From Phlyctochytrium arcticum (Eukaryota; Chytridiomycota; Chytridiomycetes; Chytridiales; Chytridiaceae): a DNA stretch of 64,000 nt. Below the pieces are notes generated by a model, which was not told where the DNA came from, ran no database searches, and worked only from the letters and a program-made list of their open reading frames with translations. This document shows positions 33,487 through 43,800 of this stretch, one piece after another. Within the stretch, counting starts at the first letter, position 1. The number at the start of each line of letters is the position of its first letter. The DNA lies in assembly GCA_025602905.1 (NCBI GenBank), contig JAHLKI010000002.1, forward strand, positions 1,550,001 through 1,614,000, given 5' to 3'. Both the position numbers and the translations under genes were made by a program.

Positions 33487-33796
33487 TGTGACAGCTCGGC
33501 GCTGTCTGTTGTAGTTCGGTCGTTTGGAACTGCCCGAACCCCGCTAACCGTCAGCCTCAATGCGGACTTGACTTAGGATACGTAGAACCGAAAGTGCACT
33601 CTTAGTAATAGACATCTGTAATTGATAATTAGCCAAGACCGCATTGCGGAGTTTCTGTACTTAGTTTAGCCAGTAGACCTCTGTTGATTTTGTTATAAAA
33701 AGGGCCTCTGTCCTCGCCCCAGAGCGGGAGGGCAGACCCGGACCTGAATACAACTAGTTTCTCTACGACTTATTCTGCCTGTCCCTGTTACTGTCA
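33487..33796 (+). mobile_element. Solo LTR, unrelated family (310 bp)
   Basis: Starts TGTGACAGCTC and ends TTACTGTCA, with a TTATAAAAAG box. It interrupts the beta-gamma exon ladder. A 7-bp direct repeat AAGTCCC flanks it (33480-33486 and 33797-33803); related intact modules read GTAAGTAGTCCCAATC at this point. Confidence 0.75.
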
Positions 33797-33848
33797 AAGT
33801 CCCAATCATATATTCGCTTCCATCAGGCTAACCTTCAAAAATTACCAG

Positions 33849-34040
33849 TGATGCCATTTCTCCTCCCGCCGAGTCGGAGCAGGCTACGTGCCGAAAACAT
33901 CCTGGGTGATGCCTACAGGTATGTATAGTCCCACTCTGTGCGGTCATCAACGACTAACCCAGCTACTCACTCCAGGCAAATGATCCCTTATGCCGTCCAT
34001 CCACCTCGGGGGTGTGACGAAGGCAGATCATTTAACAGTC
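33849..34040 (+). pseudogene. Last microgene module pair, truncated
   Basis: Gamma-like exon 33849-33918 (MPFLLPPSRSRLRAENILG) and beta-like exon from 33976, cut off at about 34032-34040 by the inverted retroelement fragment. Confidence 0.45.
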
Positions 34041-34460
34041 GCGTCCACTTGCAAGACACTCTCCCCTTCGCCCCGCTTTCTTTGTCTCGACGCGATCTTG
34101 TCGTTCTTTGGGCTGATGGGCACGGCACTATGTGCGCTGACCAACACTAAATATGGCTGACTCTCTCCTACACCCACTCAACACATCTCGGGAATATTCA
34201 CATCTCTGTACTGGCATCACTGTACATATCGGCATCTCTGTACATACTGGCATCTCTGTACATATTCGCCTCTCTGTGCATTTTCACAGTTCTGTACATA
34301 TTCTACCTCTCTCGTCACCTACATTGCTACCAAATATTGTTCACGTGATTCCATTTTTCCTTATTTTTGTACATCATTCCCATTCTTGGTCTAGTTTTTA
34401 CACCTTCAACAATGAAATCCTCCTTTTCCGTCATATCTTCAATCAATAAAAATTTGTCCA
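34041..34460 (-). mobile_element. Inverted 5' fragment of the decayed retroelement
   Basis: The reverse complement matches 21480-21840 and 45220-45800: TTGCAAGACACTCTCCC, a diverged promoter part, and the 18-bp minisatellite (34195-34320). Confidence 0.65.
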
Positions 34461-34589
34461 AACATTAGACCGTGCGCCAGTGACTTCTTTCCGGGTTGTA
34501 GACGTTGGATACAGCATTACGTTTTCAGAGACAAATAACGTTATGATTTTTGGGATTAGGTAAAGCTATATATTTCCTGTCCGGTACTA

Positions 34590-34790
34590 TTGTAAATATA
34601 AGGTTGGGCCTTCGTGCCCCACTGGAATTTCGTGAAGTCGTATTCCTCGTAGTCCTCCTCGCCCCGCAAAAACAAAAGACAGCTGCCAGCCCTGCCCGCC
34701 ATTTTGCACGGGACTTGTCCTTGCGCCGCTGCCTTTCGGCAGCAAGTTCGGCAATCACTTCCGCACGTCAGCTGGAAGATGCGGACATGA
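34590..34790 (-). pseudogene. Paralog of the ELAAE...FCFC small protein
   Basis: The minus strand reads VIAELAAERQRRKDKSRAKW, RAGLAAVFCFCG, then a shifted frame matching EEDYEEYDF. The ATG (MSASSS) is separated from the frame by a TGA. The upstream CTCATTCCAATTGAGTACAG equals the acceptor region at 32600. Confidence 0.4.
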
Positions 34791-35394
34791 TCTGTACTCA
34801 ATTGGAATGAGTATGGAGAGAACGATCGTTGGGTGAAGCAAATGTGCGATATTTTCCAGGAAATTGAGGAGGAGGGAAAAGAGGAAACATGCCGTTTGAA
34901 TAACGCACTCAATAGTCAAAAAAATGCTGAGCAATCTTGGGGGTCATAGGAAACTAGATGCGATTCATGTTGTAAACGCGCCAATCCAAAGACTTTTCTA
35001 GAATGGTTTATTCGCGCGGTGAAGATCCCCAAAGTTTATAAAATCGCCGAATATGCCGAGCGCTCTTAATGTGACGCATTTGTTTGCTTTATTTGAGGGA
35101 ACGGAAAAAAGAAGCCAATGCGATTAAAGTTTACGTTAGATTTGAGATTCTCGCCATATTCATACTGTCCAGCGAATCTGCTCAAGAGACTTATCCACAT
35201 CACCCATTACAAAGTCGTTATCTAACAGACAAACACTACATAGTGATGGGAAATTCTCCGAGAAAATGTAAAATAAATACCGTGCGTGCTTTCCGATTTC
35301 CCTTTTCCTCACGTTAATCGTAAACCTTCAAACGGTATGTTGCATTTGTTTAACGACGATACGACCAGAATACTCATTCCCTTTAGAAACAGCT

Positions 35395-35619
35395 ATGGCA
35401 TCCAAATTTGTGTACAACCCGGCATATAGCCCGTTCCTGAACGCGGAATTGGCCGCCGCCCTTTCCGCCGAGAGTCGTCAGCGAAAGAGGGAGAGGCGGG
35501 CGCGGCGGGCCCGTCTCTTCAAAAAGTTTTTCTGCTTCTGTCGAGGGGCGGTGGATGAGCCCCTGTACATATGTAAATACATATGTAAATACAATTCAAA
35601 AATCCCCATATATATTTGA
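35395..35619 (+). CDS. Small basic protein with KKFFCFCRG motif (plus copy)
   Basis: 74 residues: MASKFVYNPAYSPFLNAEL, AAALSAESRQRKRERRARRA, RLFKKFFCFCRGAVDEPLYI. An Ala-rich helix, a strongly basic stretch and a FCFC motif. An acceptor-like CCCTTTAG just before the ATG suggests a 5' leader intron. The inverted partner at 36120-36292 is about 85% similar in the shared part. Function unknown; a small nucleic-acid- or membrane-binding protein is possible from composition alone. Confidence 0.45.
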   Translation: MASKFVYNPAYSPFLNAELAAALSAESRQRKRERRARRARLFKKFFCFCRGAVDEPLYICKYICKYNSKIPIYI

Positions 35620-36118
35620 CCATCACTCCCACCGGGTCTATACTTTTCTTCCAAGAGGAACTGATTGCTTTCATTTCCGCTGGGATAGTCTACATACCAC
35701 CTGCGGCTTGATAATTGCCTACGGAGAGTCAAATGTACTTAATGTTTTGAAAACGCGGAAAGTCATTGAATTCCTTTGGCTATAAGAAATCATTCTGAAG
35801 CTTGCGGAGAACAACGAGCAGCTTGCATGATATATTTTCCCGCTCAAGGGCACGTCCAGCTCGAAATATAGATACTTAGTATCAAGATATCGATGTTCCG
35901 ATGGATATTCATAAAGGTTTTAAGTTTTGCAAAGCATCAGTCCACTTTCTAGAATCGTGAAGAAGAGAGAATACATCAAGCCAGAGGGGGTGGGTAGCTC
36001 ACTCCAACTCCGGACATGGAAGCAATCTGTCACTTTTGATAGAACAATATACACCCGGTGGGAGCGATGGTCAAATATGTATTGGGATTTTTGATTGTAT
36101 TTACAGAGTATTTACGTA

Positions 36119-36292
36119 TTTACAGGGGTTCATCTACTGCCCCTCGACAGAAACAGAAGAACTTTTTGAAGAGACGGGCCCGCCGCGCCCGCCTCTCCCT
36201 CTTCCTCTCACGTTCCTCGGCGGAAAGGGCGGCGGCCAATTCCGCGTTTAAAAAGGGGCTGTAGGCCGCGTTGTAAACGAATTTGTTTGACA
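36119..36292 (-). CDS. Small basic protein with KKFFCFCRG motif (minus copy)
   Basis: 57 residues: MSNKFVYNAAYSPFLNAEL, AAALSAEERERKRERRARRA, RLFKKFFCFCRGAVDEPL-stop. Same architecture as the plus copy but it stops where the other reads on. Differences between the copies are partly conservative (SRQR to ERER), hinting at protein-level constraint. Confidence 0.45.
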
Positions 36293-36404
36293 TGTTCTAT
36301 TTGTAAAGGGAATGAGTAATCTAGTCGTATCGTCGTTAAACACATGAAACATACCGTTTGAAGGTTTACGATTAACGTGAGGAAAAGGGAAGCGGGCCGT
36401 CCGC

Positions 36405-36996
36405 TCACGCTTCCGGTCTTGTTCCTTTTGCTTTTCTTCTCAAGTGGCCGCACCGCAAAGCTCCCCGTTTCTTGATAATACCGACTGTTATGTCTGTACA
36501 TAAGTGAAATGAGTAATTTAATCGTATCGCCGTTGAAAAACTGAAGCAAACCTTGTTTTGGTCTAGGATGAGCGTGAAGAAGAGCGCAAGAAGGAGTGGC
36601 ATCACTATGAATTGAGATTGAAAGTTAGCTAACAGTTAGGTACGGGAAGTAGCGCTCTTACCCTCCGCGGAGCTCTCGAAAAGACGACGGATGATGATTG
36701 AGCAAAATGACTGAGCGTTCATTCCCGTAAGTAGTTCCGCGCATGCGCGCCGTACTGCTATCCCCGCTCATCGTCGTACTCTTGGCCTCCCCATCACCAC
36801 CATCACCACTCGACAGTATCTTGTCGGTCAGATGGCCGACATACCCTCCAACCTTCCCCACAGTGGTCCCGGTCATAAGTGATAGCCCCACATCAGAAAC
36901 TTTTTCAAGGGAGCCTGAGAGGCTGACCGTCCTGAGGGCCTGACCCGCCGTCTTAAGAGTCTGACGGGCCTGAATGCGCCTGAGTTCCGCATCCAT
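36405..36996 (-). CDS. Hypothetical gene sharing the microgene beta-gamma splice module
   Basis: Exons 36662-36996, 36552-36604 and 36405-36493 sum to 477 nt (158 residues) with consistent phases and GT-AG introns. The N-terminal part (MDAELRRIQARQTLKTAGQA...) has a Gly-spaced segment TGTTVGKVGGYVG that could insert in a membrane. Exon 1 ends SSFRELRGG at CCGCGGAGG|GTAAG, and exon 2 starts TGATGCCACTCC, as in the microgene beta and gamma exons. The C-terminus is basic (IIKKRGALRCGHLRRKAKG). The start is uncertain; upstream exons probably exist. Confidence 0.35.
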
Positions 36997-37156
36997 GGCA
37001 TCCGCCCTCACCCACGTCGGTTCCAGCAACGCCCCACTGCTCTGCGTCCGGAGACCCCTGAAACGGGGGGGCAGTCGGTAATATGGCGCAAGTGTAGGGC
37101 ATCACTTTTGGCAGTCGCTTGCCGTCCCTGAGGTCACTGACCTCCTCGGTGGTGAT

Positions 37157-37489
37157 TTAGCGGTAGCAGTCTCGTCCTTCACCAACAACTTGAACCGTGG
37201 TGGAAAGGGCGGTGGAAAGGAGCGCTTTAACCGCTGTGCGGAGGACGACGTAGATCCTAGTGTCGATGCGGGAGAGAAGGTGAACAACCTGATTCGCCAA
37301 ATACGCCGCGTGTAGTTTTGTGTTGAGTCCCGTGGTGACCTCGTTAATTTCCAAAATGTAGGTATGGGTGGGTGTTGGGGGGATCTGGGAAGCTTGGTGC
37401 TTCGTCCTCGATGTGTGCAATGTGGTCCTCATGGCTGGGTAGGTCCGGTAAGCAGATGATCTCAACGGCGCTGAAGTAGTGAGGTACAT
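37157..37489 (-). pseudogene. Possible upstream exons of a gene cut by a retroelement
   Basis: The minus strand is open with coding-like composition. At the right edge of the insertion block, the minus strand ends TTTCTTTCATCAG|A at ATCGG (44641-44645); continuing at ATCGG 37488-37492, the sequence reads TDVPHYFSAVEIICLPDLP. This suggests one exon starting at that acceptor, now separated by about 7 kb. Product unknown. Confidence 0.25.
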
Positions 37490-37492
37490 CGG

Positions 37493-37758
37493 TGTGACAA
37501 GCCCGGCTTGTCAGTATAATCTTGTCATTGTTAACGCGTCGCGTGTCGCGTTCGCGTCTTCATTTCCGTAGTTTACCGTTCGCCATCCTTTTCATTAGAT
37601 AGCTAGCGGTAGCCTTTTTGTACATAGTTCTCCCCTGTATATAGTCTTGGTCCTCTGGACATCCCCTCTTCTTTCTCTAGCAATTCTATTCTCATTGTAT
37701 CATACTTCATTCGACATAGTTATTGCTCAACAACACTGAACCAAGGAGTCTTGTTATA
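37493..37758 (+). repeat. LTR-like sequence related to the Gypsy LTR
   Basis: Starts TGTGACAAGC and ends TTGTTATA, close to the TGTAACAAGC...GTTATA ends of the Gypsy LTRs. Contains AACGCGTCGCGTGTCGCG and a TATATAG box. It lies in plus orientation directly against a minus-strand gag gene. Confidence 0.6.
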
Positions 37759-38467
37759 GTTGGGGCACATGCGGGCAACGTGCGCAGTGCTCCCACAGAC
37801 AAAACAAAAGAAGGCCGGGCCCCCCCTTGCGGTCTGTTCCCAGACGAACCGCCCTCTTTGCGGTTGCCGGATCCAGAACTCCCTCCGTTCTGACCACTGC
37901 CCTTACCACCTTTGTGATAAGGTGCCGCCTTGCAAGAATCGCGAGATTGAACCGCGGATACACTCGCCTTCCCCCTCTTGGAAGACGATCCGGAAGGTCC
38001 AGGGTTGGCGGGATCGGTGGGCGCGGAACCCTCAGTGGGTGCGCCGGCGGCATAGACATACTTGCCGTTGTTGTCGAGGGAGAAAATCTCCAACAACTCC
38101 GATCCAATGCGCTGCAGGTCCGCCACTGTGGCTGGAGCGATACCTGCATTCGCCGACCTCACTGAATGGGCACGACGCAAAATGTCTTTGCCCATAGAAG
38201 CCCAGACATGCCCTCCTCGGTTCAACCCATCCCTGAAAAGGGCGCGAACCTCGGAATCGGGCAGTGGCTCTCCTCCTACAGCCAGTTGGGAGGTCAGACG
38301 GTTAAAAACCGCTAGGTACTCCGAGTAGTTGCTGCATTGCAACCCTCTCAATTGGGCAATAACCCGAGGTCTCGGGTTACGTTCCATGAAGCGACTCCGC
38401 AACATCGCTTCAAAGTCCGTTCTGCAACGGGGGCGAGATGGACCAAGTGAGTCCAACCACGATCTCG

Positions 38468-38472
38468 CGGCT
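38468..38472. repeat. Target-site duplication CGGCT of Gypsy-2
   Basis: CGGCT at 38468-38472 and again at 43801-43805, flanking the two LTRs. Confidence 0.92.
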
Positions 38473-38711
38473 TATAACAGGATTAGCAGGGACGATGTTC
38501 CATTGGTGAGGTATAACTTTGTTCAGTGTAAAGTACAGTTGACTAGTACTATTCTGTGGGGGTTGTCGGTTAAGCTACGGGGGAGGGGAAAACTACCGTA
38601 GGCTATATACTTGTAAAATGAAGGAAAGAAAAGACACGGCAGACACTGCGCAGCACGCGTCGCGCGACGCGTCTTGAAACTAACAAGGGAATGCGCAGTC
38701 AGCTTGTTACA
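38473..38711 (-). repeat. Gypsy-2 3' LTR
   Basis: 239 bp, differing from its partner at 43562-43800 at a single position seen by eye (GACTAGTACT versus GACGAGTACT). Confidence 0.92.
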
Positions 38712-38733
38712 CTCCCCTACTTAGGAGCGAGCG

Positions 38734-41700
38734 TCAGCGTATGTTGTTCTTGGTCTCGTAGTCGCGAAGGATCTGAATGGCTGCAGGTCCTTTGAAGTTC
38801 TGTGTTGGCTCGTACGTGTTCTCTTCGGATGGGTACCCTTTCCATTTGACTAGGTACTTGAGTTGGTTTCTGAACTTGCGATGGGCTTCGATGCGTTCAA
38901 CTTCATAGTAAGCTTCGTCGTTGAAAAGTTGTGGTTCTGGTCGGGGGTCAACACGTCGATCGGGGAAGTTCTCCTGGGGGTCGATGTAGGGCTTCAGTTT
39001 ACTGACGTGAAAGGTCGAATGCGCGCGGATGGTACTTGGGAGATCGAGGGTGCAGTTGTCTTTGTCGTCCTTGGCAGTGATCTTGAATGGGCCGAGCCAA
39101 AGGGGTTGCAATTTGGCTACGGGTCTATCACTGGTTGTTTCTTGGACGAGGCCTTGACTAGACAACATGACGCGGGTAGCAATGTCGAGGGTAGAAGGGT
39201 TGCGATGCAGTTTGTTGTATTGCACGGCTTGTCTTTGTTGGGCTGCGGCGATCTGGTCCTGGGCAACCTTGATGGTGGCGTTGATGTGGTTGAGGTAATC
39301 GGCAGCGTCAGGGTTGGCGGGTTGAAAGGAGCTTGGTGGTGTCTTTGGGGTACGCGGGTGTTGTCCTGTGTCGAGGTAGAATGGGGTCATACCAGTCGTG
39401 GCGGAGACTGCGTCGTTGTGAGCGAACTCGGCGAAATGCAGCAAGTCTTCCCAGTTGGCCATATGGTGGTCGACAAATGCGCGTAAATAGGTCTTGAGTT
39501 CTTTGATCGTGATTTCCGCGAGACCGTTTGTCTGTTGGTGTCGAGCTGTGGACATGTGTGCTGCGCAATCCAGCATCTTGAGTAATTCGGACCAAAATTT
39601 GCTGATGAACTTGGAATCGCGGTCTGAAACGATGATCTGTGGCAATCCGTGGAGCTTGAAAATGTTGGCCATAAACAATTCCGCGGTATCTTTGGCAGTT
39701 GCTGTCTTCCGTGTTGGTAGGAAATGGGCACGCTTGGACAAGCGATCCACCACCACTAAAATTGCGTTGCGTCCGGAAGAAGTCGTGGGGAGGTCTGGGA
39801 TGAAGTCCATCGAGATCTGACTCCATCTGGTCGTTGGGGTTGGCAAAGGGTGTAAAAGTCCAATGGGTAGGTGTGTCGATGATTTGTTGCGTTGGCAGGC
39901 GTCACAAGACTTGATGTACTGTCGGATGTGCTTTTACATCTTGGGCCAATAGTAGAATCTTGCTAGCGCTTCGAATGTTCTGTGTATACCAAAGTGTCCA
40001 GCGATGTGTGTGTCATGGTGGGTCTGGAGCAAGTTGGTTCGTTGTGAGTGTGGTACGTATATCCGATCATGGAAAAATACGAGTCCGTCATTGTGTTTGA
40101 GGTGGGCAAGTCGGGGACGTTCGTCTTTCGCAACTTGGTCAATGGGTTTCTTCAAAAGTTTGATCAAATTTTGAAGTTCAGTGTCTTTCAATGTCCCTTG
40201 GGTCAATGTGTTGAGGGGGGTTTCCGTGGTGAAGATTGTTGTGTTAATGTCGTAATTGTTGAGTGGGGTTCGACATTTGGCACATTTGGGCGCAAGATCT
40301 GCTCTCCTAGAGAGTACATCTGCAACGGTGTTCAGTTTGCCTGGTCCATATCCGATGCGGAAATCATATGATTGAAACTCCATGACCCATCTAACTTGGC
40401 GTCGTGTCAGATGGTGTTGGTCTTGCAACCATTTCAAAGATTCGTGGTCGGATACTACGTTGAATTCCCTTCCTTCCAGATAATGTCTCCAGACTCTGAG
40501 AGCATCGTGAATGGCGAGGAGTTCTTGTTCGCGAGTATCGTAGCCTAGTTCCGCAGAGGTCATTTTGCGTGAGTGATATGCAACGGGTCGAATGGATTTG
40601 CCGTCATCCTGGCCGAGCCATGCGCCGATAGCAAAGCCAGAGGCATCGGGGTAGACAACAGTGGGTAGTTGAGGGTCAAATGTGCGTAGGACGGGTGCGG
40701 ATGTGGCTAAGTCCTTCAGGGCAATAAAGGTCTTTTCGCATTCCGGTGTCCAGATCCAAGGTTGTTCCTTTCGAAGGAGGTCAGTGAGAGGGGTAGCGAG
40801 TGAAGCCAGATTCTTGAGGGAGGCATGGAAGTAATTGACAAGTCCCATAAAGGATCTAACATCACCAACGCTCTCGGGTCGGGGCCAGTCCTTGACTGCT
40901 TGCACTTTCTTTGGGTCCAGCTTGATTCCTTCGGCTGAGACCACATAACCCAAGAAATCAACTTCATCCTTGAAGAAGTCGCATTTCTTTTGGTTAGCGT
41001 ACAATTTGTGATCTCGCAGTGCTTGGAGGACTTGTTCAATGTGGTGGAGGTGCTCATCCTCCGATGTCGAGTAGATCAAAATGTCGTCGAGGTAAACAAT
41101 GCAGAATATGTCCAGGAAGGGTCGTAGAACATCATTCATAAGTTTCATGAAGGTTGCTGGGGCATTCGTCAATCCAAAAGGCATAACAAGGAACTCGTAA
41201 TGGCCATAACGCGTCCTGAATGCGGTCTTTGGGATATCTTGGGTTGCAACGCGTATCTGCCAGTAGCCAGCCTTCAGGTCAATCTTGCTGAATACCTTTG
41301 CGCCATTCAAGCGGTCCATAAGCTCATCCATTCGTGGCAATGGATAGCGGTTCTTGATGGTCAGTTTGTTCAAGGCCCGGTAATCTACGCACATGCGTAA
41401 ATCTTTGCTGTCCTTTTTGGTGGTGAAAAGGATGGGGGCGCCATACGGGCTACTGGATGGGCGAATATATCCAGCGTCGAGTAATGCAGCGAGTTGGCGT
41501 CGTAGTTCCTCTAACTCAAGTGGTGACAAGTGGTACGTTGGTCTCCAGGGGGTCTTTGTTTCGTCTGAGAGTGGGATGGTGTGATCAACAGATCGTTCAG
41601 GTGGTAGTCCAGGAGGTAATTCATCGGTGAAAACATCGTTGAATGCCTGGAGTAAAGCATCCAACTTAGCATTTAGGGTCTGATGGCGTGCGTTCTGATC

Positions 41701-42477
41701 GGTCTTGAGAAAAACGGCATACAATTGACTCTTCTTCTTATTCACGAGTCGCTTGATTGCCTTTGCTGAGATCAAGTTGAGTGTCGCTGGTGTCTGTGGG
41801 GTTTTCTCCGGTCGTTGCGCGTGCCATCGCACCAATTTGCCTTGGTTGTTGCTAAACTTCAGTGTGCCATTGTTGTAATCTATCTTAGGGTCCCGCCATT
41901 TGAACCAAGGAATTCCCAAGATGATGTCGTATCGGATGTCGGCGACGATAAAATCGCCTTGTTCGGTATGCGTTCCCACAGCATAGTGAACGTTCTTCAC
42001 ATAGCCGTCGCACAGTTTGCTTGAACCATCTGCCATCGAGAAAACTGCGTCGGGTAGAGGCTTCACTTCCAAGTTGAGTTCTCTAACCAAGTGGCGGCTA
42101 ATATACATTTGATTTCCTCCGTTGTCGGCCAAAATGTTAATTGGGCGTGTCCGTTGTGCCTTCAAAGTGCCTTTGAACAATAACAGCTCGTGGTCGGGGA
42201 CGGCCGTCGTGTTGAATTTTGTCAGGCAGTATGAAACCACGTCAATCAACGGTGGACGGGAGGGAATCTCGGGGGTGTCGGGGGTTTCGTCAGGAGTCGG
42301 TGAAGTCAGGGTGTTGTTTGTATCAGTAATTGTTACCAGTGTGTGATCGTCGGGGGGCTGGATGTCGTCCATAAGGCATTGCCTACTTGCACTTATGTCG
42401 ACTTGGAGTTTCCCTGCATCTTGTTGTTCAGAGGGCATTGGGTAAAAGTGTGTCCGGTCTGTCTGCATCGGAAACAA
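38734..42477 (-). pseudogene. pol: Gypsy-2 Pol with one nonsense codon
   Basis: Same domain order as Gypsy-1 Pol, from retropepsin to chromodomain. One change turns the Tyr codon of WPKMYKHIR into TAA at 39934-39936, in the integrase zinc-finger region, cutting the protein after residue 847. The downstream frame (integrase core and chromodomain) is otherwise intact to 38734. RT and RNase H could still be made; integrase could not. Confidence 0.9.
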
Positions 42478-43415
42478 GCGCCGCGCTTTTTGAGTCGCTC
42501 TCGTTCTTCGTTCGAGAGTTTCTGAAGTTTCGGTGCTTGACTTCCTGTTACTGCATTAAGATCCATTGGTTGGACGCCGCCGTTGTCGACAGTGGGAGAA
42601 CTATAGGTCGCGGAGCTGCCTTCCCTGGTGTTTGAGGCATAGTCCGTCTTGCGTCCTTTCTGGTGATAATTCTCGATTTGGTCAAGCCTCTCGGCTTCGT
42701 CGGCGACTTCCTTGTAGCTACTGACTCTGTTGTTGAGCTCGAGTTGTTTTTGGATGTGGGGTTTTAATCCGCGGAGAAATTTGTCAAGTTGTTCCGCGTC
42801 CGAAAAGTCGTCGATTTCAAGAGCCAAAGCGTCGAATTTGTTTTTATAGTCTTGAACTGACTTAATCTGTTTCAATGCTGTGATCTCATCACGGGCATTC
42901 TTCTTGGTGTTGATTGGCGAAAAATCTCTCTTGAGGGCAACTTTCAAATCAAGCCAAGTGGTAATGCGGGTGCCAGAAGTCTCCGGGTTTTGATGACAAT
43001 GTCTTTGCCACCAGACTTCAGCGAGACTTTCAAGGTGAACAGTGGCCATGGACAATTTGTCGTATTCCGTCATGTTGGTGGCTTCGAAATACTTGTCCAG
43101 GTTGGTGCAAAAGGTTCGAATGGTTGCTGCGCTACGTTGGCCTTTGTACGATTTGAGACGACCGTGCAGGACTTTGACTAAGTCCGGGGGCGACGAGGTG
43201 GGTGCATTAGGTCTCTCAGGGGGTGTAGTCGTTTGGTTGCTCAACGCAGACTGCATGCTCTGCATGGCGGCAAACATGCTGTCCATCCTCGCTCCTTGGG
43301 TGGCCGTCATTTCTTGCATTTGGCGGTAGGAGTTTTGAAGGTCAGTATGTTGTTGGGTCAACTCAATGAGTCTCGCCATCGCTTGCTCTGCCGTCAGTTC
43401 GGTGGGTGTTGTCAT
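42393..43415 (-). CDS. gag: Gypsy-2 Gag
   Basis: 340 residues, identical by eye to Gypsy-1 Gag, with the CCHC knuckle [14 protein letters not shown]. Overlaps the pol frame in the same way, so only the pol nonsense codon separates this copy from Gypsy-1. Confidence 0.92.
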   Translation of the reverse strand: MTTPTELTAEQAMARLIELTQQHTDLQNSYRQMQEMTATQGARMDSMFAAMQSMQSALSNQTTTPPERPNAPTSSPPDLVKVLHGRLKSYKGQRSAATIRTFCTNLDKYFEATNMTEYDKLSMATVHLESLAEVWWQRHCHQNPETSGTRITTWLDLKVALKRDFSPINTKKNARDEITALKQIKSVQDYKNKFDALALEIDDFSDAEQLDKFLRGLKPHIQKQLELNNRVSSYKEVADEAERLDQIENYHQKGRKTDYASNTREGSSATYSSPTVDNGGVQPMDLNAVTGSQAPKLQKLSNEERERLKKRGACFRCRQTGHTFTQCPLNNKMQGNSKST

Positions 43416-43561
43416 TCTTGATGGAAGTCGAACGGTCAATGGGTTGAGTGGGTCGGTGGGTCCGGTGGGTCCGGTGGGTTCAGTGGGTTCAGTGGGTTCA
43501 GTGGATTCAGTGGGTCGGTGTTGGTACTATTAGGCAAGGAATCGAATGGGTGGTGCTACCA

Positions 43562-43800
43562 TATAACAGGATTAGCAGGGACGATGTTCCATTGGTGAGG
43601 TATAACTTTGTTCAGTGTAAAGTACAGTTGACGAGTACTATTCTGTGGGGGTTGTCGGTTAAGCTACGGGGGAGGGGAAAACTACCGTAGGCTATATACT
43701 TGTAAAATGAAGGAAAGAAAAGACACGGCAGACACTGCGCAGCACGCGTCGCGCGACGCGTCTTGAAACTAACAAGGGAATGCGCAGTCAGCTTGTTACA
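43562..43800 (-). repeat. Gypsy-2 5' LTR
   Basis: 239 bp, reads TATAACAGG...GCTTGTTACA on the plus strand. PBS GGTGGTGCTACCA adjoins it at 43549-43561. Confidence 0.92.

Larger units (their letters stand above)
35285..36400. repeat. Inverted repeat, arms of about 360 bp, carrying a convergent gene pair
   Basis: 35285-35650 and 36045-36400 are inverted copies of each other; they include a leader with a likely intron (GTATGTTTCATG...CATTCCCTTTA) and the small protein gene. About 400 bp of unmatched AT-rich sequence lies between them. Confidence 0.75.
38473..43800 (-). mobile_element. Gypsy-2: full-length chromodomain Gypsy retrotransposon
   Basis: Same structure and nearly the same sequence as Gypsy-1, in the opposite orientation, 16.5 kb away. 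Target duplication CGGCT. The near-identical LTRs indicate a very recent insertion. Confidence 0.93.
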
